Assembly: GCA_019096155.1 (NCBI GenBank)
Contig: JAHCVI010000001.1
Location: forward strand, 8,370,001 to 8,434,000
Source: Staphylotrichum longicolle
Lineage: Eukaryota > Ascomycota > Sordariomycetes > Sordariales > Chaetomiaceae
Length of the DNA: 64,000 bases
Direction of reading: 5' to 3'
The stretch's first letter is position 1; the number at the start of each line of letters is the position of its first letter. The notes below the pieces were generated by a model. It was not told the DNA's origin. It worked only from the letters and a program-made list of their open reading frames with translations, and searched no databases. Shown in pieces: positions 1-11,795 of this stretch. Both the position numbers and the translations under genes were made by a program.

Positions 1-2756
1 TTGCGAGCTCAGCGCAAACGGTTGTCGAGCGGCGGGGCCGCCCCTGGAAGGGTGGCATCGTCCGCATCTCGTCGAGATCGAGCCTCAAGTCGAACAAGTC
101 GAACAAGTCGGACAAGTCGTACACGAGGACAGAGCTCGACGAGCCTGTCCCTGTGCCCGCCGCCGTTGCAGCGAAACCCGACCTTCTCCCGGAGATTGCC
201 GCAACAGAGCCGCTGGAGATGGACACAAACAAGTACCGCCTGCCCGACCACACAAATGGAAACGGCGTCAAAGCCCAGCTCGGGACAAGGGAAGAACACA
301 TCGCAAGGGACACGCGCCCGCCCCAAGCACCTCTGACGCCTGAACTCCCACCGCCCCCTCTCCCGAAGGATACCCCACCACTGGCGCGCCGCAACACGAA
401 CCCGACCACCCCGACCGCTCGTGATGTCTTCAACCCGGATTCTCTCACCTTCAACCCCCTTGGTCTCCAGCGACCGGGGTCCATCTACACGCTGTCACGA
501 GCTTCTTTTGCCAACCAGCTTGCCCAGCTCACCTCATTACAGCTCCCAGATGCCGATTCCCTCTCCAGCAAGGTCTCTGCCATCCCGACGGCACAGGCCG
601 CCACAAGAGCGTTGATAGGCGCGGCCGAGCAGATTCGCGGCTGGATATACAAGGCTTCCGAAGTCATTGGCGGCTTGGAAAGCGAAGACGATGTCGAGTG
701 GGCCGCTGCCGGAGGACGCGAGGGCGTTGAGGAGGTCGAGAACGCCATCATCCGCTTCGAGGAGCTCATCAAGGTCTACGTCGGCGCCATTGAGGAGTTA
801 CAGGCGCGAGAAGACATTGCTCATGTCTCGACCGACGATCTGCGTCGCGCTGTTGCCCAGATGGAGGCGATCCTCGAGGAGTGGGCAAAGATGCGGAACA
901 CCCTACATAACGTCAAGGCGCAGGTCGAAATCGCCATGGAGTGGGAGGAGCTGTGGAACATGGTGCTCGGGGACATTCAGAACGAGATGGATGACCTCGC
1001 CCGTTTGGTGTTTGAGATGGAAGAGCGACGGCACAAGTCCATCCTTGCTGTCACAGCTGGGGATGGCATGGACCTGGGCGACCTGGAGACCATTGTCGAG
1101 GATACCCATACCCCCAAGGCTTCGGCACGGCTGCAGACCACCAACAACCGCGTCAGCTTCCCAGCGTTCCCGGTTAGCCCGACATCGCCCACACCCATCG
1201 CCACTGGCATTTCGCAAGACGACTCGAGCCTTCTAGCACTGTTTGCCAGGATGCAGCCTCTGAGGGCCTCGTTGGACTTTCTGCCCATGAGACTCTCTGT
1301 CTTCGAGGCCAGGGCCGAAAGCATATTCCCCACGTCATGTGAGGAGCTAGAGGTCCGGAGGACTGAGTTGGACATTACTTACAGGAAACTCGAGAAGGAT
1401 GCCGAGTCCCTGCGCAAAGAGCTCGGCGAAGATCGATGGGTGCTTGTGTTCCGCGGCGCCGGGCGCCAGGCCCAGAAGATGTACGAGTCGGTGGAGCGGA
1501 GCGTCGCTAGAGTCCGCGAAGCCATCGATACAGGGATGCATCTGACCAATCCACCCATAATGAGCAAGAAGCTCGAGAGCTACGAAGTCAAAAAGACACA
1601 CTACGGCCCTTCTATCGAGCGAGTGCTGTCCATTATCGACAAAGGCGTCAAGGACCGGTTTACAGTCAATGGCGAGATTCTTCGTCTACATGCCGAGATG
1701 CAGGCGAAGTGGGAAGAACTGAAGGAATCCATGGCCGACATGGATGCCGCGATTGAAGACCTCCATGCCGACAAGAGGGAGCAGCAGCTGCGAGACTCCG
1801 TTTCGAGCATGCTGTCAAACGACCTATCGACCGTTGCAAGCGGAATAGAGACACCACAGAGCTCGCCGCCCTCGTCCGTCATCATGTCGTCCATGGGCCT
1901 GAGCAGTTCGACCAATATCAAGGCCCCGAAACAGCGGTCGACAAGCGCCATGGGCCACTTGTCCATGCCTGCCAACCGCAGGCAGTCGTCGCTCCCCACC
2001 CCGACGAGCCAGGTGGCCCGAAAACCGGTAGCATCGCGGATGTCCTCGCTATCGGTTCCGTCGAGAGAAGGCTCGGCCACGCCAACCGGGAACAGGCTAC
2101 CACGGCCGTCTTCGTCCTTGGCCCAGCGCCCAAAGTGGAATGCCTCGACCAACACGGGCGACATCGACACAGGCCACAACTTCAAGCCCCTCAGCCTGAC
2201 CACTCCAAGCCCCTATGCCAAGAAAACACACACCCCAATCCGCTCCGTCTCCGCTCTGACACCCTCATCAACATCTAAGCTGCCCACCCTCCGCAGCCCC
2301 CTCTCACGCGCTGGATCCGCCTCGCCAATTCCCGAAGGCACTCCCTCCAAAAACGCCCCGCTGCTCTCCTTCCGCGAGCGTCTTGCCTCCCCAGGACCGG
2401 CCCCCGGCCAACGATCCGTCTCCAGGCCGCCTCCTCGCCTCGCTTCTCACGCTTCTGCGCCGCCGCTCGTGTCCAACCCCAACAACAGGCGCGCCTCCCT
2501 CCAGCCGCCGCGACCCGTCGAGGTCTCGCCCCCGAACGCGACCCCGCGCCGCCCGGCCAGCTCGCTCGCGACCTCGAGGCGGACTAGCATGCTACCCCAG
2601 CCCCAGGCGCGGCCGGCGAACGGGCCTGCCGGCGGTGTCACGGGGCGGGAGAGCCCGCAGGCGGTGGCCGGCGCGCGGTTTGCCATGCGCAAGGGGAGCA
2701 CGAGCTCGGCGGCCGCGGAGAAGCCGAAGGATGTGAGGCCGAGGTGGAGGGGGTAA
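1..2756 (+). CDS. KAR9: Kar9-family spindle-positioning protein, 5' end outside the window
   Basis: The reading frame is open from the first bases and ends with TAA at 2754-2756, giving at least 917 residues. No ATG precedes the conserved part in this frame, so the true start lies upstream and the gene is cut by the window edge. The N-terminal two thirds are helical and coiled-coil-like, as in the Kar9 family. The last third is Ser/Pro/Arg-rich and basic, with three Ser-x-Leu-Pro motifs (SSLP, SKLP, SMLP) of the type that binds EB1/Bim1 at microtubule plus ends. Kar9 links Bim1-bound astral microtubules to type V myosin and so orients the spindle. A short 9-bp repeat near 88-118 encodes a Lys-Ser-Asn run. 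Family assignment comes from the overall protein pattern; the plus-end-binding role of the motifs is inference. Confidence 0.8.
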   Translation, partial: ASSAQTVVERRGRPWKGGIVRISSRSSLKSNKSNKSDKSYTRTELDEPVPVPAAVAAKPDLLPEIAATEPLEMDTNKYRLPDHTNGNGVKAQLGTREEHIARDTRPPQAPLTPELPPPPLPKDTPPLARRNTNPTTPTARDVFNPDSLTFNPLGLQRPGSIYTLSRASFANQLAQLTSLQLPDADSLSSKVSAIPTAQAATRALIGAAEQIRGWIYKASEVIGGLESEDDVEWAAAGGREGVEEVENAIIRFEELIKVYVGAIEELQAREDIAHVSTDDLRRAVAQMEAILEEWAKMRNTLHNVKAQVEIAMEWEELWNMVLGDIQNEMDDLARLVFEMEERRHKSILAVTAGDGMDLGDLETIVEDTHTPKASARLQTTNNRVSFPAFPVSPTSPTPIATGISQDDSSLLALFARMQPLRASLDFLPMRLSVFEARAESIFPTSCEELEVRRTELDITYRKLEKDAESLRKELGEDRWVLVFRGAGRQAQKMYESVERSVARVREAIDTGMHLTNPPIMSKKLESYEVKKTHYGPSIERVLSIIDKGVKDRFTVNGEILRLHAEMQAKWEELKESMADMDAAIEDLHADKREQQLRDSVSSMLSNDLSTVASGIETPQSSPPSSVIMSSMGLSSSTNIKAPKQRSTSAMGHLSMPANRRQSSLPTPTSQVARKPVASRMSSLSVPSREGSATPTGNRLPRPSSSLAQRPKWNASTNTGDIDTGHNFKPLSLTTPSPYAKKTHTPIRSVSALTPSSTSKLPTLRSPLSRAGSASPIPEGTPSKNAPLLSFRERLASPGPAPGQRSVSRPPPRLASHASAPPLVSNPNNRRASLQPPRPVEVSPPNATPRRPASSLATSRRTSMLPQPQARPANGPAGGVTGRESPQAVAGARFAMRKGSTSSAAAEKPKDVRPRWRG
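88..118 (+). repeat. short 9-bp tandem repeat in the KAR9 coding sequence
   Basis: Copies of a CAAGTCGAA-like 9-mer follow one another in frame and encode alternating Lys-Ser-Asn/Asp residues, so length changes would keep the frame. Confidence 0.6.
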
Positions 2757-3879
2757 GGTGGTCTTGTTCGTGACGGGACAGAGCTAGCCAATTTGTGCGA
2801 GTTTTTTTTCGTCTTTTCTTTCACGGAGGGTCTAAAGTGCGGATATTGCACTATGGGCCTTGGACTTTGATGGGTTTCATATCGGTGTGGGCGAGATTGG
2901 AATCCCAGAATTAGGGTCGGACAGGGAGCAGAGATGGGTCTTATTGTACAGCACTTGTGGGATGTTTTTCAAAGGCAGGGCTTCTCTTGCCGGTGACCCG
3001 TTTTTGGCTGGGTCAGCCATCACAGACGAAGGAGGTTTCTATTCAGCGAAGGAGACATGATACTTTTTCAAAGTACGGAGGGCCTGGTTTCAGGGTTTGC
3101 TGCCGGGTTCGCAGGTCGCGCGCGGGTTTTGCGTTGTTTTCAGGGAGATACCAAAATGCCACCCGTTTTTGGGCCGGGGTGGCTTTGTTGACGGACCGGG
3201 CAGAGGCGGGATAGATATATTTTAGTCATCTATTCAGGGACCAGGCTTTTTTCCTTCGCTTCTTCTTTCCACATCTCACCTCCCATGTCTTCCTGTCTTG
3301 TCTTGTTGTGGCTCTGTATCTTAGCTGTCGTTACTTATACCCCCGTGCGCGCATCATACCCCCTTCCTGCGAGTCTTTCGTGTCTTGTTGTATCTATGTT
3401 ATTATTACTTGTGCTAAGCGATGGTGCTGATCCTCTTGGTGTTTATTTCTTGTCAGATATCTAGGGCTTGGTCGTTGTCAAGCCATAACCAGGCAGGGAT
3501 GAGGGCAATGTCTGGCAAGGGGTATGGACTTTGAGGGTGTGCCATGCATTGTGGAGGCAATACAAGAGCCGGCTCAGGTCATTGCTCCACCAGGCCAGTG
3601 TTTTCCGAACATATCTCATAAAGTTTCCTGGATGCGAGAGGTTCCTTGCCTCTCTGGTTCTGAACTGTCTTCTATCTCGCTCTTTATTGCAAATGGGTTT
3701 ACTGTTAAGTCTTCATTCTCAGCTCATGTTTACATCCGAATCTGCGAATTGAGAACGCCAAAACATGGACAAGACACACTCCTGAGCCCCACCCATCATC
3801 CTCTGCTGTCTGAACTTGACAGTCGAAGACGGTTCAGACTTCTCTCTCTCTCCTTGTTCCAGCGAGCACCATGATCAAA
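2757..3879. other. convergent intergenic region between KAR9 and the ankyrin gene
   Basis: About 1.1 kb lies between two convergent stop codons. Small open frames exist but show no recognisable protein or plausible start and splice pattern. It is probably the two 3' UTRs; pyrimidine-rich stretches occur near 3240-3320. Confidence 0.6.
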
Positions 3880-6800
3880 CTAGTAGTGCCGACGGCCACA
3901 CTTGCTGCAGACTGGGAAAATGGAATCATCCTCCTCTTCGTCCGCCTCGCTCTCGCTCTCGCTCTCGCTCTCCTCGCCCTCCCCCTTTTCTTTCTGCGGG
4001 CGAGCCCAGGAGGTATAGTCGTTGTAGTACTTCGACGAGATGACATCCGCCCGTCGCTGCGTCGCGGGTGCGGCTGTGGGCTGGGCCTTCTCGCTCTGGT
4101 CATTGCCAGCCTCACTACTGTCGTCCTGGGAGTCGGTCGAGACCGCAGTCTCCTCTTCGTCCTTCTTCACCAGCTCGAAACGGTAACGATCCTTGGCGTG
4201 CTTCTCGCCCAGCCGCTTGGCGACAAAGTTGGCTGCGTTGAGGCTGACGAGCGTGCGCTTGGGATGGGCATCCCGGGCCATGATGTCGACGCACAACCGC
4301 CAGTTCTTGGCAACGACCGTCTTGGCCTCGTGCTCCTTGGGCTCATCACAAGACTGCTGTTGTTTGACGAAACTGGAGACATCCTGGGAGACCAGAGAAG
4401 ATACCGAGTCGTCCGACCGGTACGTGTTGTAGCGCGACACTTTGATGTTGTCGGCGATGTAACGGTCGTGGGCAACCTCTGCAGGTGTACGGCCAACGGC
4501 GTTCTCGCAGTACAAGGGGTCGAGTCAAAGTCGAGAAGGAAGTGGACAAGAGGGGGATCCGCGTCCCTGGCCAGGAGCGTGTGCAGCGGCGTGTCTCCCG
4601 TGCCATCCAGCATCTTCAAGGCGTGTTTGGCAGTCTCCGGTGAGAGGTCGATGAGCATCTTGATCAAGCGGATGGCGCAAGTGGTCATCTTAGCGCGATA
4701 TGAGGAAGCCGAGGAGCAGTACTGGTGCAACGGCGTTTGTCCCGCTTGCTCGAGTCTGTTCCGCTCCTTTAGCATCGGGACGAGTACACTGCGATCAAGG
4801 AGATCCAGCATGGGCTTCAAGGTGGCCGCATCCGGAACGTCATGGAGAACCGCGTGCAAGAGGTTGTTTCGTCCCCGGTCTTTGGTCGTCTGGTCGGCCC
4901 CAGCACCGATCAGAATCTTGGCGGCATCGAGCCGGCCCAGTCTGTACGCGAGCATGAGCGGAGTGACACCGTTCGCTGCCTTGACATCGAGGAGGGACGG
5001 TTGGGTCTTGACAAGATTTGATACCAGCTCGGTCGCCTTCGCGCTTGGCTGCGCATAGATGGCAGCATGGAGAACCAGTTCGCCTAGTATCATGTTAGTT
5101 GCTTCAACAAAAAGGGGCTTCAACAATCGGGGCCTGCGTACTCTGATCATCAAGCCACTTGGAGATGGCGCCGTCGAAGCCACCCGGAGCTTGTGCGAGG
5201 TGTTTCAACTTCACGTCGTCCCTGGCTGCCTTGGACTTGGCGAAGGCAAGATACTGCCGCAGTGGCGTGTCACTGAGGAACCACTCCACGGTCTCGATTT
5301 GGCCCTTGAAGGCTCCCAACAGAAGCGGCGAGGTCTCGGTGCCGCTAGGTTTGCTGACCATGATGTTTCGGCCAGCCGTCGCCCAATCGTTCCTGGTTGC
5401 GGGCTTAGCCTCGTTCAAGCAAACTCGCAATACGAAGATGGGCACTCACCTCTTTTTGCCGTAGACGGTCAATCCCTGATAGTACTTGGGCTTGACTTGC
5501 AGTTCGACACCCGTGTCCTTCACAAGGTGCTCCAAGGGGAGACCGGCACCAGTGCGCTTGATAATCTCCCCAAGCAGCTCCACCCGACCCAGCTCAACCG
5601 CGAGCTTGAATTCGTGATCAGGGAAGGAGTAGAAGCCAGAAACTTCGTCGTCTGATTCACACTTTTGGGTTCCCCAGTGTTCACAAACATCGAGGAGGAA
5701 CTTGAGGCCTCGCATGTCGTTGTCCGTGATGACAGCTACAATGGTCAGTTAACGGTCCAAAGTAAATGGGTAACCGGTCTCACATACTCAAGAAGGGAGA
5801 TGCCCAACCGACCATCTCCAGGGGCTTGGTTCTGCTGTTGACCTTCATCGACACCTGCCCAACATTTTCAATGGTGAACTGGGCGTCGACGAGTTGGCTG
5901 GCAATCCGCGGGCGAGAATCAGCGCTGTGCACTGATTCGCCATCCGAGCACTCCGAGTCGCTGTATTCCGAGCGCCTCTCGTCCTCGTCGGCCGCCTGCA
6001 TTCTGTAGCGTGTCTTGGGTTTCTCTTCAGGTGCGTACTGCGCGTGTGCAATCTCGAGAACCGCTCTCGCCACATCGAAGTGGCCGCGATCAAACGCGAG
6101 CGAGAATGGGTTGTTCCTGCTTTGGTCATAAACAGCGATCTTGAGTGGAACTTCCTCTTTGGCGTCATCCCAAGACGTCAACGTGAGCGTCTTGATGGTC
6201 TCCAGATCACCGGTAAAGGCAGCATTGAATCTAAGCCTTGTTAGCAGCAATTCAAAACACAGAGGGGAACCCGCTGGACTTACAGCTTGAAGTAGGCTTC
6301 TTTCCTTGCCTCGGTCACGTCAGTGACGTTGTGGAAGGAGAAGGTATACTTGAAGGGTTCGTCCGCCGGATTCGTGCCGCCGTAGCGATAGCTCCAGTGG
6401 TTCCTCGGAGTTTCCATGCGATCTTTGAACTCAGGATGCAGGTCCAAAAATGTCTTTGCTCCCTTGGCAACCAGGGCTTCCTTGACCTTCTCCATCGTCT
6501 TGATGGCCTCCGCAATGGCAGCCTCCTTTTCCTTGACTCCAGCATTGTGGCCGGGCAATGTCTTGGTCTTCTCATACTGTTTGACTGACTTGCTGTGTCT
6601 CTTTTGGAGATCGTCAATCGCTTTCGAGACTAACCAGTGCTGGTATGTTCCCTCCTTGAACTTCCTGATGTAGATGTCAATCCCTTCAGGCAAGCTTGGA
6701 GGAGATGTCGTGTCCCCTTTGAATGCGCGAAGAGCATTGAGGTGCTTGTCGGCGACATCCAAGGCCGACTCCCCAGTAAAGTGCGAGTACCAACTTGCCT

Positions 6801-9800
6801 GCATGTAGTACTGAGACGAGGTGGTCACAACGTTGGGGTCTGCTCCACGTTCCAAGAGCGTAATGGCTGTTTCTGGGTGGGCAGACTGCAGCGCAATGAG
6901 CAATGGCTGTTGCACCATCTGCTTGTAGGATTTCTGATTGTCCTCAAAGGTGCGGAGCCGGTTCTCCATGTTCGCCGCCTGTTTGGCCGATTTCAACCTA
7001 ATTGATGCTAATTAGTCTCTAGTTCAAGCTTCAAAGCTAACAACGAATATGGTCCCAGAGTACGAGTACATACCATGCCTCGAAATCAATATGCGCGACG
7101 GCGCCATGATCAAGCAGCTTCAAGACCAAGGCCAGGTTTCCGTTCAGGACAGCAGCTTGCAACGGGGACTGGCATGAGTTGTAGTCGCGGAAGGCGATGT
7201 GATCGACGGCGGTCTTGGCTCCAACGGGGTCAGTCTCCCAGAGTGAGTCCAAGAGTGACTCTGCGTTCGCTTCAACATAGCGGTGGAAAGCAGTGACCCC
7301 GTTAATGTCTGCCTGGGCTGAGGTGGCGCCCAGGTCAAGGAGTGTCTTGGCCATCTCCTTTGCCTTGTCCACCGGGAGAGCCAGAGCGAGCACGAGGGTC
7401 AACAAAGCGCCCTCGACCGTCCCTGCTCCGCTGAATTTGACCGGCAAGAGGACATCAGCGCCGTATTCCTTGACACCACAAGGTTAGCTGCGGGTTTGAT
7501 TCTCAAATGATGGGGAGATTTGCATACCTGGACCAAGAGCTTGACGACTTCCACATGGCCCTCGACAATGGCAAAGTGCAGGGCAGAGCAAGGCATGTCC
7601 CAAGCAACCACATTGATGTCGTAAAAGTCGGGCTCTTCCTCGTCATCCTCAGGCGCGGATTCATCGAGCGGGTTGGCCTCCTTTTTCCCCACCTTGACAA
7701 AGGATCCAGTTGCCATGCTCTGCGCCCCATCGTCGGACTCAACGTCGTCAATGAGCTCGCCGTCAGATTCCTCGCCGTCAGATTCCTCCTCGGCCTCGGT
7801 CTTCTTGTTCTGGGTTGCCTCGTCCTTGGTCTCTGTCTTGGCCGCACTCTTCTCACGGCGGCGCTGGTCTTGCTTTTCCTCATGCTCGGCCTCATTGGAG
7901 GCGCTCTTATCCAAGAGGATCTTGACGATTTCCGCTTGGCCCCGGGCAGCGGCAAGGTGAAGGGCCGTCTTGCCGTCCGCCAGGCGGGCAACGAGACGGG
8001 CCCCGCCGTCGACGAGGGCTCGAACAATCTCAGGGGTGGAGCTCATGGCAGCCAAATGCAGTGGCGCCCTGCCTGTGTAGTCCCGAGTGTTTGGGTCGGC
8101 GCCTTCCTGGGCGAGCCAGTCTGTGACATGCTCCAGGTCGCCGTCCACGATTGCTTGGCAGAGTCGGGCAGTGTTGCCAACGTAGGCCATCTCGGTCCAG
8201 TCGTCATCGGTCAGTGGGTTGAACGAGCCAATTTGCTATTTCAAGCTTTAGCTGTGATCGTGGTAGCCGGAGGCCGTTGGCTGCAAAGGATCACTCACCT
8301 GTCTGCCGGGATCGTCCTTGATGAACGAGATCTTGCCCGAGACATATATCTTCTCATCCTCCTCTGCAACCTCCTTCTCCTCCTCTGTCTGAGGAACAGG
8401 ACAATACCCACAGCAGTCGTTGATCACATCCTCAAACCGGCCAAACTGGAGAGATTTATCAGCCAATCATCCACGAGCAGCTGGTTTTCTGAATCTTACG
8501 AAGGCTGGGTGACGATGAAGGTAAACTTCTCTGTCGTTACCCTCCTGGTTCCACTCAGCATTGAGGACTGCGCAGCCGTGTTAGCCTGAGACGAGTCAAT
8601 CAAGCGATCCAAGCAGAGCGACGTACGAAGATCCCTGGTGTAGCAAAGCTTCTCGATCCGTTTGGCGTGAAACTTTGGACCATAGGGGACGGTGAAGGTG
8701 TGGTAGTTGGAGACTTCCTCCTCAGTGAGCCAATCTGCTACCTCGTCTTCGTAGTCCTCCTTGATGTTGCCTCCTAGAGATCGGAGGCTGCGATGGTAAC
8801 GGTTGATGCGAGGGCGGCCTCTCTCCTCACGGCGTTTGTCCATGTAGGCGTCTCTCGCACCTGGGGTAGGAAGCCTCTCCAGAACCAGGAGCCTTGCAAG
8901 ACCTAGTGTTCTCTGAAAGCTCCGCTCGAAAATGGTCGGATCAATGCGAGAACGGTCAAAGTCAGGCCAGTATACCTCGAAACCCCTATGGCTGTATTTC
9001 GAGAGGCGGTTCTCGTATGAGGGGCTTCGGCGAGACAGATCAATGTGGTTGACCTGCGTCATGTACGACTGCAACGCTCGGGGAGTGCAGTAGACCTGCT
9101 TGCCGTCGTATGCGGCGCCTGAGCAGTCAATGTCAAACCCGGTCAAGATCTCCGAGACGGACTTGTAGATTCGGAGCACAATCTGGCAGCTGGTAAGCCA
9201 ACGTCCTGTAAGCAACGAGTTGGGTTGGGCTGCTGGGCTGAGATTGGAATACCTGAATGTGACGAGTGGGGTACTGGCTGCCTGTGTCCATGTGTTAACG
9301 GGACATTCTCAAGGGTTTAAAACGTCGTGAGGGGTGGTTTACAGATGGTCACAGCATGCTTGGTCCTGACGACGGTGGTCTCGGTGAGGAGAGCATCGCG
9401 GACGCGGGTCTCAATGTCCTTGATCTTCTCAATCGCTTGCTCCTCGGTGAGTCCGTACAGGAACAGATCGACATCGGAAGCAGGACAGAACTTCTCGTGA
9501 TAGAATTCACGAAGACCACGCTTGGTCCGGTTGAACTCTTCCGGCACAGGGAGCAGAGTGTTGACAACAGAGGATCCCGCGGCAACCACGTTGTCCCTGA
9601 AGGATAGTGTTAGCTGTTGGCTCCTCTCCCTCAGGGCGGGCTGGGAAGCACAAGCACGTACCAGTCGAGTTCTACGAGCGATGACTCGGAGAAGACGTTG
9701 AAGTTGCGCTGGAAGTCCTTGAAGGACTGGACAACAGCGGGCGAGCCGTCCGCACGTCGAACCTCGGCCGGGAGAGGCATGATGTACTTGGCCTTCTCCT

Positions 9801-10056
9801 CCTTTGACTCGGTCTCGAGGTTCCGGGCCCTGATCTTGATGTTCTGGGTGTCCTCGGTGAAGAGAGGCAAGACATTGACATGGGGGTCCTGGAGCAGCTC
9901 ATTGTCGGGGTCCTGGGCAAAGACCTGGCGCAGATGTGCCTCATACTTGCGATATGGCTTCAGCACTTCCACCATGGGCGTCTCTGGGTGCTGGCTAATG
10001 TGCTTTACAAGGCCAGCCAGAGGCACAGGAAGGGTCGGGGGCGCCTCAGATGCCAT
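3880..10056 (-). CDS. ankyrin-repeat protein with N-terminal nucleotidyltransferase-like domain (13 exons, one frameshift)
   Basis: Exons on the minus strand: 10056-9662, 9596-9343, 9281-9253, 9182-8627, 8567-8500, 8445-8299, 8235-7528, 7468-7074, 6997-6284, 6230-5788, 5735-5450, 5392-5142, 5083-3880. All introns are GT-AG, 52-76 nt, and phases match throughout. The product is about 1816 residues. Residues 139-141 (GSS) followed by D173-V-D175 and later D243-I-D245 resemble the GS...DxD...D signature of nucleotidyltransferase folds. From about residue 500 ankyrin repeats recur (for example GRAPLHLAA, GKTALHLAA, GVTPLMLAY, GDTPLHTLL), broken by an acidic Lys/Glu segment. The C-terminus has a Ser/Glu tract and ends in a short CSKCGRRHY sequence. 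In the last exon the conserved repeat continues only after a one-base shift at the G run 4516-4519. Ankyrin identity is certain; catalytic activity of the N-terminal domain is inference from motifs. Confidence 0.85.
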
Positions 10057-11375
10057 GTTGGAAGACCAGCGCCTGGGGCAAAGCGTAGGGACAATGGGAA
10101 ACGGTGTATTGGAAAGGGGTTGGAGAAATAGAAAAGGTGCCGATTGCTTGGAGTGCTGCTGCAATTGAGTCCTGAAGGTCTTGGGGCATGAACAGATCAG
10201 AGAATTGGGCCGAGTCAAAGCTGAGATGGCATTCCCTTTAATGGAAAACATGAGAGACGCTGCTTGGGGGTTTAAAGAATGCCAGCGCTTCCCGCTGGCG
10301 GAGGAGGGGGTTGATGGGGAGTGGCGCCGCTTGAGACGCTCATGCCTGCCCAGCACCCTTCATCTGTCTTGGGTGCATGCAGTAGCGCTCTTCTGCCTGA
10401 AAATGGCCCGGGATGTTCCACGCGAAGTGGACGCGAGATCCCGTGATGGCTTTGGAATCGAGAGAGCTTCAGGGACAAGAGAAAGCTTGGTGACTCTGTG
10501 CCCCACTGGTGCCTGGGGGTGCCTAATGTGCCGATCAAAAAGCGTCCCAGAACAATTCAAGAAACAAAAAAACTGGTTTGCGCCTGAACACGGTCAACAC
10601 CGTGTTGCAGGGGAGGTGCAGCCATTTGGAAGGAACCAGCAGCCCAACCGCTCAGCTGAACTGCCTGCCAAGAGCCAATTCGCTAACTTAGGTAACCCAG
10701 CGAACCCAGCCGAAACAGCGGACCTTTGGCAAGGCAGAGAGGCATCAGGGGTCAGTCACAAACAAACAACTGCAAGACTGTCGTCGTCCCTGGCCAATGT
10801 GATCTGGATGCAAGCGATGCGTTGTATTGGCATCGAATGATCTCCAAGGAGCAGAAACCGACGAGGCTGTCAGAGTACCTCTTAACTACCGTTGCTGAGA
10901 CGTCAGAAATGGATAGATACCTGGAGTTGGATGTATTATACACACCAGACTGATCTGTAACTCCCGTCATTCGCCCATCGTGCAAAAGCATCGATCTCCG
11001 TGGGGTACGTATCGTATCCGTTGTTCAAGAGGACCAGAAACTGAAAAACCTCGCTGCCCTTGACCGCAAAGATGAGGCTCAACGCAGAGCTCGCCCTGTC
11101 ACTTCATCGCTGCTGACTCCTGTCCCTCCCAAGTCCTGACAGGGGCAACTCCAAGACCTCGCACAAACGAATCCACTTCACTCCGCACGATGAAGAAGGG
11201 GACGCGATGCAGCAGCTACGTTGCACCACTTGCACGGCTACCAGTCCCAACGCCTATTGACCATCAATACAAAATGGTACAGCACCAGCCTCTTGTCGCG
11301 GTAAAGTCAAGCCAACCTCCCAAGCAGAACCCCTAAACGCCGTATTCCGCGATCCCAAAGCCCGCCATGCCCCCT
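10057..11375. other. intergenic region upstream of the ankyrin gene
   Basis: This 1.3 kb holds the promoter side of the ankyrin gene and the 3' side of the V-ATPase subunit f gene. I see no supported gene or RNA in it. Confidence 0.55.
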
Positions 11376-11795
11376 CTATAGTGCAATTGCGCCTCTCCGG
11401 TTCTCGCGTAGATGCAACAGGCCTTGGAAGCCACAGAATACGAGGAAGCCCTGGAAACAGCCAACGTTAGCAGGGTCTTCGCACAGGCCAGCTCTTCCAC
11501 CGTGTGGTAGTCGCCGAGACGTCGAGATGTCATGACTTACAGCGTAGATGATGACGGCCGTAAACACAGTCGCCGCAACGGCCGGCCCGTCTTCGGGATC
11601 TTCCTCGCCGCCAACGAGCTCAGGGTGGTTGTTCTTGAAGAGAAAGCCGAGCACCGACAGAATGACAATCGCAAAAACGGAAATGACGAAGCTACCAATG
11701 TGTCAGCCAGAGTCCAAGTCCATCCCAGCAGTCCGACACCGGGGCGACGTCACTCACCAAGACCAGGCTTGCACCGCGCTCACAACAGGCTTCAT
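11376..11795 (-). CDS. V-ATPase subunit f / RNase-kappa-family small membrane protein
   Basis: This short gene is easily missed because it is split into three exons: 11795-11758, 11691-11541 and 11450-11376, with GT-AG introns of 66 and 90 nt in consistent phase. It encodes 87 residues. Two hydrophobic segments (about residues 14-30 and 48-71) flank a conserved hydrophilic turn containing NHPELVGG and EDPEDGPAVA, followed by FLVFCGFQ. That pattern matches my recollection of the yeast protein YPR170W-B (about 85 residues), described as subunit f of the V-ATPase Vo sector and related to animal RNASEK. It would sit in the vacuolar/endosomal membrane as part of the proton pump. No ribonuclease motif is evident. 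The recognition rests on the conserved turn and length, and I am fairly sure of it. Confidence 0.85.

Noticed and set aside
3871..5058. 395-residue plus-strand open frame over the ankyrin gene's last exon
   Set aside because: It is a shadow of the minus-strand coding exon, whose ankyrin repeats and splice phases are clear.
7507..8589. 360-residue plus-strand open frame with Leu-rich segments
   Set aside because: Antisense shadow of ankyrin exons 5-7; the apparent membrane segments come from reverse-complemented acidic codons.
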